NCBI RefSeq assembly: GCF_040649515.1
Contig: NZ_JBEZFP010000026.1
Coordinates: 19,767-83,766 of the forward strand
Reading direction: 5' to 3'
Length of the DNA: 64,000 nucleotides
Source of the DNA: Yinghuangia elevatio
GTDB taxonomy: Bacteria; Actinomycetota; Actinomycetes; Streptomycetales; Streptomycetaceae
Positions 51,135 through 58,626 of this stretch are shown here, piece by piece; the first letter of the stretch is position 1, and each line of letters opens with the position of its first letter. Under the pieces are notes generated by a model. The model saw nothing but the letters and a program-made list of their open reading frames with translations. It ran no database searches and was not told the origin of the DNA. The position numbers and the translations under genes are program-made.

Positions 51135-51614
51135 TCAGCCTTCGCTCGCGGCGACTCCCTCGGCGGGCTCCCGGAACACCACGGGTGCCTCGTTGTCGGT
51201 CACGACCCGGCCCAGCAGCGCGGCCAGCGTCTCGCGCTCGGCGGCACCGAGCCCGGCGGCCAGGTCGTCGATCCGGCGGCACGCGTCCATGTAGAACTCC
51301 TCGGCCAGCACGGCGCCTCCGTCGGTCAGCGCGACGCGCACCGCACGTGTGTCGCGGGCATCCGACTCGCGCCTGACCAGGCCATTGCGCTCGGTCCGGT
51401 CCACCAGACCGGTCAGACTGGACTTGGCCAGCCCAAGCATCGCGCTCAACTCGCCCATCCCGAACGGCTGCTGCATCAGGACGCAGAGCAACTGCCCCTG
51501 CTGCGGGGTGAGCCCGCGCTCGCGGGCCGCGTCCGCGTACGCACCGTTCACCAGAAAAGTGGAGCGCACCAACGCGGGGACGATCCCGATGGGGCCCTCG
51601 ACATGCTTAGCCAT
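51135..51614 (-). CDS. MarR family transcriptional regulator
   Basis: A 159-residue winged-helix protein: LTPQQGQLLCVLMQQPFGMGELSAMLG, recognition helix AKSSLTGLVDRTERNGLVRR and wing ESDARDTRAVRVALT. It heads the cassette and probably represses itself and the downstream flavoprotein and reductase through related palindromes on both sides of its gene. TATTCT lies 6 nt before the ATG, a leaderless start. Confidence 0.9.
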   Translation of the reverse strand: MAKHVEGPIGIVPALVRSTFLVNGAYADAARERGLTPQQGQLLCVLMQQPFGMGELSAMLGLAKSSLTGLVDRTERNGLVRRESDARDTRAVRVALTDGGAVLAEEFYMDACRRIDDLAAGLGAAERETLAALLGRVVTDNEAPVVFREPAEGVAASEG

Positions 51615-51644
51615 CGGGCCAGAATAACACCGGTGAAAACGGAT

Positions 51645-51661
51645 AATTCGTACGGCGAACT
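51645..51661. promoter_or_regulatory. Third operator, upstream of the MarR gene
   Basis: AATTCGTACGGCGAACT matches the two operators at 51070-51108 at 14 of 17 positions and lies upstream of the marR -10 box, suggesting autoregulation. Confidence 0.6.
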
Positions 51662-51869
51662 ACACCGGGGCGGGTGCGGGGGCTGGGTGCGGGGGCTGGG
51701 CGAGCGCATGGGCTGGGGGCAAGCGTGGGAGGAGTGTGGGGCGAATGCGAGTCCGGCCGCGAACCCAAGGCGGGGTGGTTCCGTGGCCGGGCGCGAATCA
51801 GGAGCCTGCGTGGGCGCCAGTGCGGGGGTGGTTCCGGAGCGAGCGCGCGCGGACGCGGGCATACGGAAA

Positions 51870-51916
51870 GACCTGGTCGAGCCCCGGGCCGACAAGGCCC
51901 CGGTCCCGACCAGGTC
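51870..51916 (-). terminator. Stem-loop terminator after the ARPP-1-like gene
   Basis: GACCTGGTCG (51870-51879) pairs with CGACCAGGTC (51907-51916), with an inner GGGGCC-rich stem. The rest of 51662-51945 is GT/GC-rich and shows no gene. Confidence 0.6.
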
Positions 51917-51945
51917 GTCCCCGGCCCCCGACCTCCCAGGTCAGG

Positions 51946-52995
51946 TCAGGCAGCCAGCGTGCCGCGCGCCGTGAGCGACGCGTAGACGGGCGTGTCCCCG
52001 TCGAGGGCGTACGCCCCCATCAGACCGTCCCCGACGACCGTCCCGACCGCGACACGGTCGATGGCCTCGTCGACCCCGACCACCACCGACTCGTCCGCCG
52101 TCGCCTGCGCGACCGTTTCGACGGCCTGCTGTTCGCGGGTGTCGGCGTCGCGTACCGCCTCCGCGAGCAGCGCGACGACATCGGCTCCGTCGCCACCGGA
52201 AGCGGCGACGGCCGGAGCCGCGGGCCGCGTCAGCGGTACGCGCGTCGACGGGGCCGCCGGTACGTCCCCGGCGACGCCGCGCCGCACCGCCTCCGCGCCA
52301 TAGCAGAACCGGATCAGCGGCTCCCACATCGAACGCCAGTAGACGTGCGAGGGAGCGCGCTCCACACCGACGACCGCACCATCCATCAGCACGACGGCCC
52401 CGATCTGGTCCTCGACGCACTCGAACTCGGCCGTGAAGCAGTCGAGTTCGGTCGCGAAGTGCTTCATGAAGCGGACCAGGTCCGCCGAACCCGGCACCCC
52501 GGCCGACGCCTTGAACCGCGAGACGGCCGGCCACAGCCGGTCGTACCCGGGCTTCTCGGGCAGCAGCGACGCGGCCTCCCGCAGCGCGGGCGGCAGCACC
52601 GCGAGCCGGTGCGAGCCGGAAGTGATGAGGCCGCCCTGCGACTGCTGGATGCACATGGCGTTGCGGTAGTCCCGCTTCGTTCCGGCCCTGACCAGCGCGG
52701 CGCGCGGCATCGCGTGGTCCTGCGCGGCCTGCGACACCATGACCGCGAGATGGCTCGGTACAAGTGCCGTGCCGCTCCCGGAGTTGCCGAAGCACAGCGT
52801 GCCGTAGTCGCCGGTCGAGATGTCGAGCGACGCGGGGTCGCCGAGGTCTGCGGTCGGCGCGTCGCCCGCGAGCAGCGGCAGCACCTGCATTCGGCCGACG
52901 CTCTGCACGCGCCCGGGCCGGGCGCCGGACAGGAGTTCACCGACGGTCGCCGACTCGGCCATGGTGCTCTGGAAGCGCTTCAGCGGGTTCCTCAT
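51946..52995 (-). CDS. ARPP-1-like family protein
   Basis: A 349-residue protein resembling the ARPP-1 family: VGELLSGARPGRVQSVGRMQVLPLLAG at the N-terminus, the central SQAAQDHAMPRAALVRAGTK and NAMCIQQSQGGLITSG, then ECVEDQIGAVVLMDGAVVGVERAP. ARPP-1 proteins are small beta-rich domains seen with RNA-repair or conflict genes, role unclear. Its ATG overlaps the vWA gene stop by 4 nt and follows GGAGGAGG, so expression is tied to that gene. The last 100 residues are Ala/Val/Asp-rich. Confidence 0.55.
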   Translation of the reverse strand: MRNPLKRFQSTMAESATVGELLSGARPGRVQSVGRMQVLPLLAGDAPTADLGDPASLDISTGDYGTLCFGNSGSGTALVPSHLAVMVSQAAQDHAMPRAALVRAGTKRDYRNAMCIQQSQGGLITSGSHRLAVLPPALREAASLLPEKPGYDRLWPAVSRFKASAGVPGSADLVRFMKHFATELDCFTAEFECVEDQIGAVVLMDGAVVGVERAPSHVYWRSMWEPLIRFCYGAEAVRRGVAGDVPAAPSTRVPLTRPAAPAVAASGGDGADVVALLAEAVRDADTREQQAVETVAQATADESVVVGVDEAIDRVAVGTVVGDGLMGAYALDGDTPVYASLTARGTLAA

Positions 52996-54665
52996 GTGGT
53001 CACCTCCTCCGGTACGTCGGGGCGTACGCCAGTGGGTACGCCGGTTGCGATCAGTTCGGTCTTTGCCGTCAGCTCCGGGCCCGTCACGCCGGCCGCGCCC
53101 GCCACACCGGCCGCGCCCGCGAGTCCGGCGAGCCGGTGCAGCGCGCGTACGGCGGCGGCCGGTTCGACGTCCAACAGGAGCCTGCACGCGGTCAGTTCGA
53201 GCCCCTCAAGGCGCTGGACGCCGGCCACCGGCACCTCCGCCGCGAGCGGACGCGCGCCGCCCGCGTCGGCCGCGAGCACCGGCGTCATCTGCACGACAGG
53301 CGTGCTGATACCCAAGTCCCGCGCCGACGCCAGCACTTCGGCGAACCGTCCAGCCGGTGCGTTCTCGTAGCCGTCGCCGACGACGACCACCAGGTCGGCG
53401 TCCCATGCCAGCGCGTCGAGCAGCGCGTACGCGGGCGCGGTGTCACCCGCCGGACGTACGAGCCCGTCCTCGCCGACACGGCCGCCGAACCACACCTCGC
53501 GGCACTCCCCCGCGGCCTGCCGCAGCACGTCGCGGAGCGCGAGTGCCACCGCGATGGGACGCAGCGCCTGCTCGCCCGAACCGGCCATCGAACCCGACCC
53601 GTCCAGGACGAGCGCGACGCGCCGGTCCGCGAGGTCGAGCCCGGCGGCGGTACGGCGGGCCCGCTCGGCGAGCCCGTCCGCGACCTCGTCGCTCATGCCG
53701 CGCTCGTACGCGTACAGGTACAGCCGCACCGCGTCGTGGTGCGTGAAGTCGACGTCGACCTCCACACCCGCGCGCTCCGCCTGCGCCTGCTTGGCCAGCC
53801 GCTGCCCCGCCGTGAGCCGACCCTTCGTCAACTCCATTACGCGCGAGGCGGGTTGGCCCGGGTGGAAGCGGCCGCGCAGACCTTCGAGGGTCTCGTACGG
53901 GAGCGTCCGCCCCGCGTCGAGGTCACCGCGCGCGTCGGCGTACGCACGCAGCTGAGGCCGCGTGAAGGGTCCGGTGGCGCCCAGCACGAACGCGACGCAC
54001 TCGTGCACGACGGCTTGGTCCCGCCCCGGCGCCCAGCGGTCGACCTCGGCGGCGATGATGCGGCGCTCCTTGGCATCCAGCTCCTCGCCCGCGAGTTCGC
54101 GCACGAGAACGGCGCGCACGATGCCGGCGGTGCGCACGCCCCACGCGTGCCGCAGCGCGACGGCGAGCTTGCGCCGGTAGCGCACGGCCCACGACTCCAG
54201 CGCGGGAGCGCCGACAAGGGTACGCAGGATCAGCTTGCGCGCGCGGGCGTTGTTGACGCGCTCGGCGGCGAGCATCGCGTAGAGGTTGAGCATGCGCGGC
54301 ACGGTCAGGCGCGCCACCGCGGCTCGAACCGCCGCGGCCTCCGCCTCGGCCGCGGCCTCCGCCTCGGCCGCGGTCGCGACCGCGGGCGCCCCGCCGGAAA
54401 GCAGGCACGCGACACCGGTCTGCCGCGCACGGTCGAGAACGTACGGCGACGCGACCAGGCCCGCGTACAGGCGCCGGTCGAGCGCGGCCATGTCGGCGTG
54501 CGCGGAACGCTCCAGCGCGGACTGCTCGTCGGCGGTGTTGTAGAACGTCGCGCGGCCGGTCGCACTCGTCGCGGTGTCGAGAAAGCGGGCGACGACGCGT
54601 GCGGCGTCACGCGTCGCGAGATCGGTTGCGAGATCCGTTGCGAGATCCAAGGACTGTGTGGTCAT
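52992..54665 (-). CDS. vWA-domain protein with helical N-terminal domain (Ro60/TROVE-like layout)
   Basis: A 557-residue protein. About 300 helical residues (TVPRMLNLYAMLAAERVNN, ARKLILRTLVGAPALESWAVRYRRKLAVALRHAW) precede a von Willebrand A domain whose metal site reads VALVLDGSGSMAGSGE (DxSxS, about residue 365) with DADLVVVVGDGYEN downstream. A helical repeat region plus a C-terminal vWA domain is the build of Ro60 proteins, which bind Y RNAs; I could not verify a TROVE match. A tRNA-like RNA gene lies 119 nt upstream on the same strand. The ATG has GGAG 8 nt upstream; the N-terminus includes three DLAT repeats. Confidence 0.6.
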   Translation of the reverse strand: MTTQSLDLATDLATDLATRDAARVVARFLDTATSATGRATFYNTADEQSALERSAHADMAALDRRLYAGLVASPYVLDRARQTGVACLLSGGAPAVATAAEAEAAAEAEAAAVRAAVARLTVPRMLNLYAMLAAERVNNARARKLILRTLVGAPALESWAVRYRRKLAVALRHAWGVRTAGIVRAVLVRELAGEELDAKERRIIAAEVDRWAPGRDQAVVHECVAFVLGATGPFTRPQLRAYADARGDLDAGRTLPYETLEGLRGRFHPGQPASRVMELTKGRLTAGQRLAKQAQAERAGVEVDVDFTHHDAVRLYLYAYERGMSDEVADGLAERARRTAAGLDLADRRVALVLDGSGSMAGSGEQALRPIAVALALRDVLRQAAGECREVWFGGRVGEDGLVRPAGDTAPAYALLDALAWDADLVVVVGDGYENAPAGRFAEVLASARDLGISTPVVQMTPVLAADAGGARPLAAEVPVAGVQRLEGLELTACRLLLDVEPAAAVRALHRLAGLAGAAGVAGAAGVTGPELTAKTELIATGVPTGVRPDVPEEVTT

Positions 54666-54784
54666 CAGGCGACTCCAAGAAAGCGCCCGGGGAAGGTCGC
54701 GGGTCCGTTGGGTTCCTATCTGAAAGGACGCCCCCGAAGTGAAGGCACAGTACGGACGCGCAGTTCCCCGGGCGCGGAACGTGG

Positions 54785-54896
54785 GTGCCTGCGGGCAGGT
54801 CACGGGTCCCGTTTTCGGGATTCGAACCCGGCTCTTCGCGTTTGCTGCGCGATGTCTGCCAAAGACACTGAAGGAACTCGTAGTTCCCGCAGGCAC
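54785..54896 (-). ncRNA. tRNA-like (Y-RNA/YrlA-like) structured RNA
   Basis: Read on the minus strand, an 11-bp terminal helix (GTGCCTGCGGG with CCCGCAGGCAC) encloses a hairpin GGAACT-ACG-AGTTCC, a D-arm-like TGTC-TTTGGCA-GACA with GG in the loop, a 5-bp/7-nt arm TCGCG-CAGCAAA-CGCGA, a 4-nt spacer, and a T-arm with the consensus loop TTCGAAT closed by CGGG/CCCG. No acceptor helix can form as in a tRNA, no CCA follows, and position 33 of the anticodon-like loop is not U. This fits a tRNA-mimicking Y RNA next to a Ro60-like gene. Its 5' end falls 7 nt after a -10 box. Confidence 0.6.
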
Positions 54897-54903
54897 GTTC
54901 ACG

Positions 54904-54909
54904 ATGCTA
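54904..54909 (-). promoter_or_regulatory. -10 box of the tRNA-like RNA gene
   Basis: On the minus strand TAGCAT lies 7 nt before the first base of the terminal helix, placing transcription start at 54896. No clear -35 hexamer is visible. Confidence 0.5.
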
Positions 54910-55117
54910 GAAGCCGCGCCGCAACCCCGGCCACAGGTTTTCCGCGTGCGGGGCGCTCGTGCCGGGAATCACGAGGCGGGAAATTCGGTGGCCTGAGGCC
55001 CCTACCCACCCAACCGCGCCGGAGGTGCGGGAGGTTCCGGGAGTGGGGCACGCTCGTGCCCGGCCGGGCCTTGAGGGGCGGGCGTGACAGGGGGACAAAG
55101 CGGTCGTTGATCTTGGC

Positions 55118-55501
55118 ATGAGCACTCTTCGCAAGATCGTCACCGGGGTTTCGGCGGCGGCCGCAGTGGTCGGTTGTACCTTCGTCACCGCCCCGCCCGC
55201 GGCGGCCGACGGCAAGTGGTGCAACCACTCGGTCTGCATCGAGACGTACGACATCGGCACCTACCTGGGCCGGGTCGAGGTGTCCGTCACCAACACCAAC
55301 CAGCCCAACCGGATCTCCGCCCGGGTGTGGACCACGAACGGCTGGAGCGCCAACCTCAAGACGGAGGACGTCGCCAAGTTCCGGACGTACCGCGACCAGG
55401 CGTACCCGCAACGCCACTTCCCCGCGGGCACGCGGCTCTGCGCGGAGGGCTTCCGCGGTGGGTCCAGCGTCGGGCTGCCCTGCGTCACGATCACGAACTG
55501 A
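55118..55501 (+). CDS. Small secreted protein
   Basis: A 127-residue exported protein: signal peptide (MSTLRKIVTG, hydrophobic core, cleavage near PPAAADG), then a beta-rich domain of about 95 residues with four Cys (CNHSVC, RLCAEGF, LPCVTITN) likely forming two disulfides. It has many Asn/Thr and aromatic residues. Family not recognised; small bacteriocin, inhibitor or wall-associated protein are possible. A textbook terminator follows. Confidence 0.6.
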   Translation: MSTLRKIVTGVSAAAAVVGCTFVTAPPAAADGKWCNHSVCIETYDIGTYLGRVEVSVTNTNQPNRISARVWTTNGWSANLKTEDVAKFRTYRDQAYPQRHFPAGTRLCAEGFRGGSSVGLPCVTITN

Positions 55502-55521
55502 CCGCGTTGCCCGTGCCCGCG

Positions 55522-55570
55522 ACGCCAAAGGGCGGCACCCCGATTGGGGTGCCGCCCTTGGCGTTTGTCT
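55522..55570 (+). terminator. Rho-independent-type terminator
   Basis: A 19-bp stem with one bulged base (55522-55541 with 55546-55564), loop GATT, followed by TTGTCT. It lies 20 nt after the secreted-protein stop. Confidence 0.88.
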
Positions 55571-55645
55571 CGCTGCCTCTGTCGTCGCCGGCGGCAGGAC
55601 CCACCGGCTACGGCATCAGCGCACGACTACTGCTCCGTCACCGGA

Positions 55646-57271
55646 TCAGAAGTCCATGCCGCCCATGTCCGGCGCGCCGCCCGCGGGGGCGCCGCCCTTC
55701 TCGGGCTTGTCGGCGATGACGGCCTCGGTGGTGAGGAAGAGCGCGGCGATGGAGGCCGCGTTCTGCAGCGCGGAGCGCGTCACCTTGGCCGGGTCGATGA
55801 TGCCCTCGGCGACCAGGTCGACGTACTCGCCGGTCGCGGCGTTGAGGCCGTGGCCGGGGGTCAGGTTGCGCACCTTCTCCACGACGACGCCGCCCTCGAG
55901 GCCGGCGTTGACCGCGATCTGCTTCAGCGGGGCCTCGACGGCCAGCTTCACGATCGCGGCACCGGTGGCCTCGTCGCCCTCGAGCTCGAACTTCTCGAAC
56001 GCGGCCTGGGACGCCTGGAGCAGGGCCACGCCGCCACCGGCGACGATGCCCTCCTCGACGGCGGCCTTGGCGTTGCGCACCGCGTCCTCGATGCGGTGCT
56101 TGCGCTCCTTGAGCTCGACCTCGGTCGCGGCACCGGCCTTGATGACCGCGACGCCGCCCGCGAGCTTCGCCAGGCGCTCCTGGAGCTTCTCACGGTCGTA
56201 GTCCGAGTCCGACTGCTCGATCTCGGCGCGGATCTGGTTGACGCGGCCCTGGACCTGGTCCGAGTCGCCGGCACCGTCGACGATGGTCGTCTCGTCCTTG
56301 GTGACGACGACCTTGCGGGCGCGGCCGAGCAGCTCGAGACCGGCGGAGTCCAGCTTGAGGCCGACCTCCTCGCTGATGACCTGGCCACCGGTGAGGATGG
56401 CGATGTCGCCCAGCATGGCCTTGCGGCGGTCGCCGAAGCCCGGCGCCTTGACCGCGACGGACTTGAAGGTGCCGCGGATCTTGTTCACGACGAGCGTGGC
56501 CAGGGCCTCGCCCTCGACGTCCTCGGCGATGATCGCGAGCGGCTTGCCGCCCTGCATGACCTTCTCCAGCAGCGGGAGCAGGTCCTTCACCGAGGCGATC
56601 TTGCTGTTGACGATCAGGATGTACGGGTCGTCGAGGACGGCCTCCATACGCTCCGGGTCGGTGGAGAAGTAGGGCGAGATGTAGCCCTTGTCGAAGCGCA
56701 TGCCCTCGGTGAGCTCGAGCTCGAGGCCGAAGGTGTTGCTCTCCTCGACGGTGATGACGCCTTCCTTGCCGACCTTGTCCATCGCTTCGGCGATCATCTC
56801 GCCGATCTGCGGGTCGGCGGCGGAGATGGAGGCCGTCGAAGCGATCTGCTCCTTGGTCTCCACGTCCTTCGCGAGGTTCAGCAGCTGCTCGGAGACGGCC
56901 TCGACGGCCTTCTCGATGCCGCGCTTGAGGGCCATCGGGTTGGCGCCGGCGGCGACGTTCCGAAGACCCTCACGTACGAGCGCCTGGGCCAGGACGGTCG
57001 CGGTCGTCGTGCCGTCACCGGCGACGTCGTCCGTCTTCTTCGCGACCTCCTTGACCAGCTCGGCGCCGATCTTCTCGTACGGGTCCTCGAGCTCGATCTC
57101 CTTGGCGATGCTCACACCATCGTTGGTGATGGTGGGGGCGCCCCACTTCTTCTCGAGCACGACGTTGCGGCCCTTGGGGCCGAGCGTGACCTTGACGGCG
57201 TCGGCGAGCTGGTTCATCCCGCGCTCGAGGCCGCGACGCGCTTCCTCGTCGAACGCGATGATCTTGGCCAT
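55646..57271 (-). CDS. groEL: Chaperonin GroEL (GroEL2 type)
   Basis: A 541-residue 60-kDa chaperonin with the normal length and motifs: AKIIAFDEEARRGLERGMN, VTLGPKGRNVVLEKKWGAPTITNDG, the ATP-site GDGTTTATVLAQAL (about 86-99), and the C-terminal Gly/Met-rich tail GGAPDMGGMDF. It folds proteins in a double ring with GroES. No groES precedes it, as for the second, unlinked groEL of streptomycetes. Two CIRCE elements upstream indicate HrcA repression. Confidence 0.97.
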   Translation of the reverse strand: MAKIIAFDEEARRGLERGMNQLADAVKVTLGPKGRNVVLEKKWGAPTITNDGVSIAKEIELEDPYEKIGAELVKEVAKKTDDVAGDGTTTATVLAQALVREGLRNVAAGANPMALKRGIEKAVEAVSEQLLNLAKDVETKEQIASTASISAADPQIGEMIAEAMDKVGKEGVITVEESNTFGLELELTEGMRFDKGYISPYFSTDPERMEAVLDDPYILIVNSKIASVKDLLPLLEKVMQGGKPLAIIAEDVEGEALATLVVNKIRGTFKSVAVKAPGFGDRRKAMLGDIAILTGGQVISEEVGLKLDSAGLELLGRARKVVVTKDETTIVDGAGDSDQVQGRVNQIRAEIEQSDSDYDREKLQERLAKLAGGVAVIKAGAATEVELKERKHRIEDAVRNAKAAVEEGIVAGGGVALLQASQAAFEKFELEGDEATGAAIVKLAVEAPLKQIAVNAGLEGGVVVEKVRNLTPGHGLNAATGEYVDLVAEGIIDPAKVTRSALQNAASIAALFLTTEAVIADKPEKGGAPAGGAPDMGGMDF

Positions 57272-57392
57272 GTGGTGAGGTCCTCCCAGAACGGGGTGGA
57301 TGCTGAGGACCTGGGCCGACGCCCGCGACGGACGACCCGGCTCCGCGGGGATCCTTCCCCCACGGCCTCCGGACCTCGTCTGCCCGGTCCTT

Positions 57393-57419
57393 TTGTCACT
57401 CTCACATCCAGAGTGCTAA
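57393..57419. promoter_or_regulatory. CIRCE element 1 (HrcA operator)
   Basis: TTGTCACTC-N9-GAGTGCTAA; the right arm is a perfect CIRCE half-site and the left arm matches 7 of 9. Confidence 0.85.
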
Positions 57420-57428
57420 CGCCAATGA

Positions 57429-57455
57429 TTAGCACTCGGGTAGGTCGAGTGCAAG
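57429..57455. promoter_or_regulatory. CIRCE element 2 (HrcA operator)
   Basis: TTAGCACTC-N9-GAGTGCAAG; the left arm is perfect and the right arm matches 7 of 9. Its centre is 36 bp from that of element 1. Confidence 0.82.
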
Positions 57456-57531
57456 CGGACCCCCGGTACCGGGGCGCTCGCGCCGGGACGACCGCACCGG
57501 CACGCGGCGCCGGACACGCCGGCGCACAGCA

Positions 57532-57570
57532 CCGAGGCCCGGCCCCCGCGTACGGGGAACCGGGCCTCGG
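57532..57570 (-). terminator. Terminator of the cold-shock gene
   Basis: Perfect 11-bp stem CCGAGGCCCGG (57532-57542) / CCGGGCCTCGG (57560-57570) with an inner CCCCG/CGGGG pair, downstream of the minus-strand csp gene. Confidence 0.75.
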
Positions 57571-57611
57571 CGACGTCTGAAGAAGAGCAGTACAAGAAGA
57601 GCCGTGCAGGC

Positions 57612-57815
57612 TCAGGCGGTCACACGGACCATGTCCGCCTGCGGACCCTTCTGCCCCTGCGAGATCTCGAACTCGACCCGCTGTCCTTCCTCAAGCGTCC
57701 GGTACCCGTCCATCTGGATCGCGCTGTAGTGGACGAAGACGTCCGCACCACCGTCGACCGCGATGAAGCCGTACCCCTTCTCCGCGTTGAACCACTTGAC
57801 GGTGCCCTGAGCCAT
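57612..57815 (-). CDS. Cold-shock protein (CspA family)
   Basis: A 67-residue cold-shock domain protein: GTVKWFNAEKGYGFIAVDGGADVFVHYSAI with RNP1 (KGYGFI) and RNP2 (VFVHYS), full length for the family. It binds single-stranded RNA or DNA and melts RNA structure. GGGGAG lies 6 nt before the ATG. Upstream is a gene-free stretch (57816-58090), AT-rich at its far end, in which a long leader may lie. Confidence 0.95.
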   Translation of the reverse strand: MAQGTVKWFNAEKGYGFIAVDGGADVFVHYSAIQMDGYRTLEEGQRVEFEISQGQKGPQADMVRVTA

Positions 57816-58347
57816 TCCTAACTCCCCTGTTACTGGCCCTTTCACGGAAACTGCGCGCCGCAGCTCCGGGTCGTATCGCAACTTCTTGACCGACTGAGTG
57901 AAGTCAGCACAGGGCAAGCAGGTTCGCGAGTTGTTGCCGCGCACCAGATCCAGTACGTGGAACCGTCCGACCGCGGCTGAATGTATCCGGATGGGTGCCC
58001 GACGCAACAGGTCAAACGGACGAGAAATCCGGGACGAACAAAACGGATGTTTTTGATTAATTCCTAGTTAAAACCGCATTTCACTCCGCATCAAAAGCGA
58101 CAAACGGAGCATTTCGGATGTGATCCCGGCCACGGGATTGTCGGGCCGTTGCCGCGAAATCTCCGGAAAATGCGGTTGTACGCACCATGCTTCCCCGGAT
58201 TCGCCGATGCACCTGCGGGATTGCCGCACGGAACACTTCGTTCCGAATGCCGAGCCCCGCTGCATTGATCATGGATTGCTCGCCGGGCACCCCACGCAAA
58301 AGTCCGCCGCACGGTCGAGACCGTACGGCGGACTTGCCGAACGGGGA
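57816..58347. other. Intergenic region, partly AT-rich
   Basis: About 530 bp without a convincing gene. Positions 58040-58130 are conspicuously AT-rich (TTTTTGATTAATTCCTAGTT), unlike the rest of the window, and may hold the csp promoter. Nothing else definite is seen. Confidence 0.5.
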
Positions 58348-58626
58348 TCAGCAACCGCCCGCGACGGCCGGGATGACCGAAACGTTGGCGCCGTCCGGCG
58401 TGGCCGTCTGAAGGCCCTCGGCGAAGCGCACGTCGTCGTCGTTCACGTACACGTTCACGAAGCGCCGCAGCTTGCCCTGGTCGTCCAGCACCCGGGCGGC
58501 GATGCCCGGGTAGGACTTCTCCAGCGACTCGATCACCTCGGACAGCGTGCCGCCCTCGGCCGTCACCTCGGCCGCGCCGCCGGTGTAGGTACGCAGAATC
58601 GTCGGGATACGCACGGAAACGCTCAT
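58348..58626 (-). CDS. MoaD/ThiS-family sulfur carrier (CysO-like)
   Basis: A 92-residue ubiquitin-fold protein: VSVRIPTILRTYTGG, LDDQGKLRRFVNVYVNDDDVRF and the C-terminus VSVIPAVAGGC. It closely resembles mycobacterial CysO, which carries sulfur as a C-terminal Gly-Gly thiocarboxylate, but has one extra residue, Cys, after the Gly pair. Its ATG overlaps the threonine-synthase-like gene stop by 4 nt, so the two are made together under the SAM riboswitch. It probably donates sulfur to that enzyme; the extra Cys would have to be removed first. Confidence 0.85.
   Translation of the reverse strand: MSVSVRIPTILRTYTGGAAEVTAEGGTLSEVIESLEKSYPGIAARVLDDQGKLRRFVNVYVNDDDVRFAEGLQTATPDGANVSVIPAVAGGC

Noticed and set aside
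51662..51945. Coding sequence in the gap after the MarR gene
   Set aside because: All frames are low-complexity Gly/Ala/Arg and none has a start signal; only a terminator is convincing.
54785..54896. An ordinary tRNA gene
   Set aside because: D-, anticodon- and T-arm-like elements are present but no 7-bp acceptor stem can be formed from the flanking bases, the residue before the anticodon is not U, and a hairpin interrupts the 5' side.
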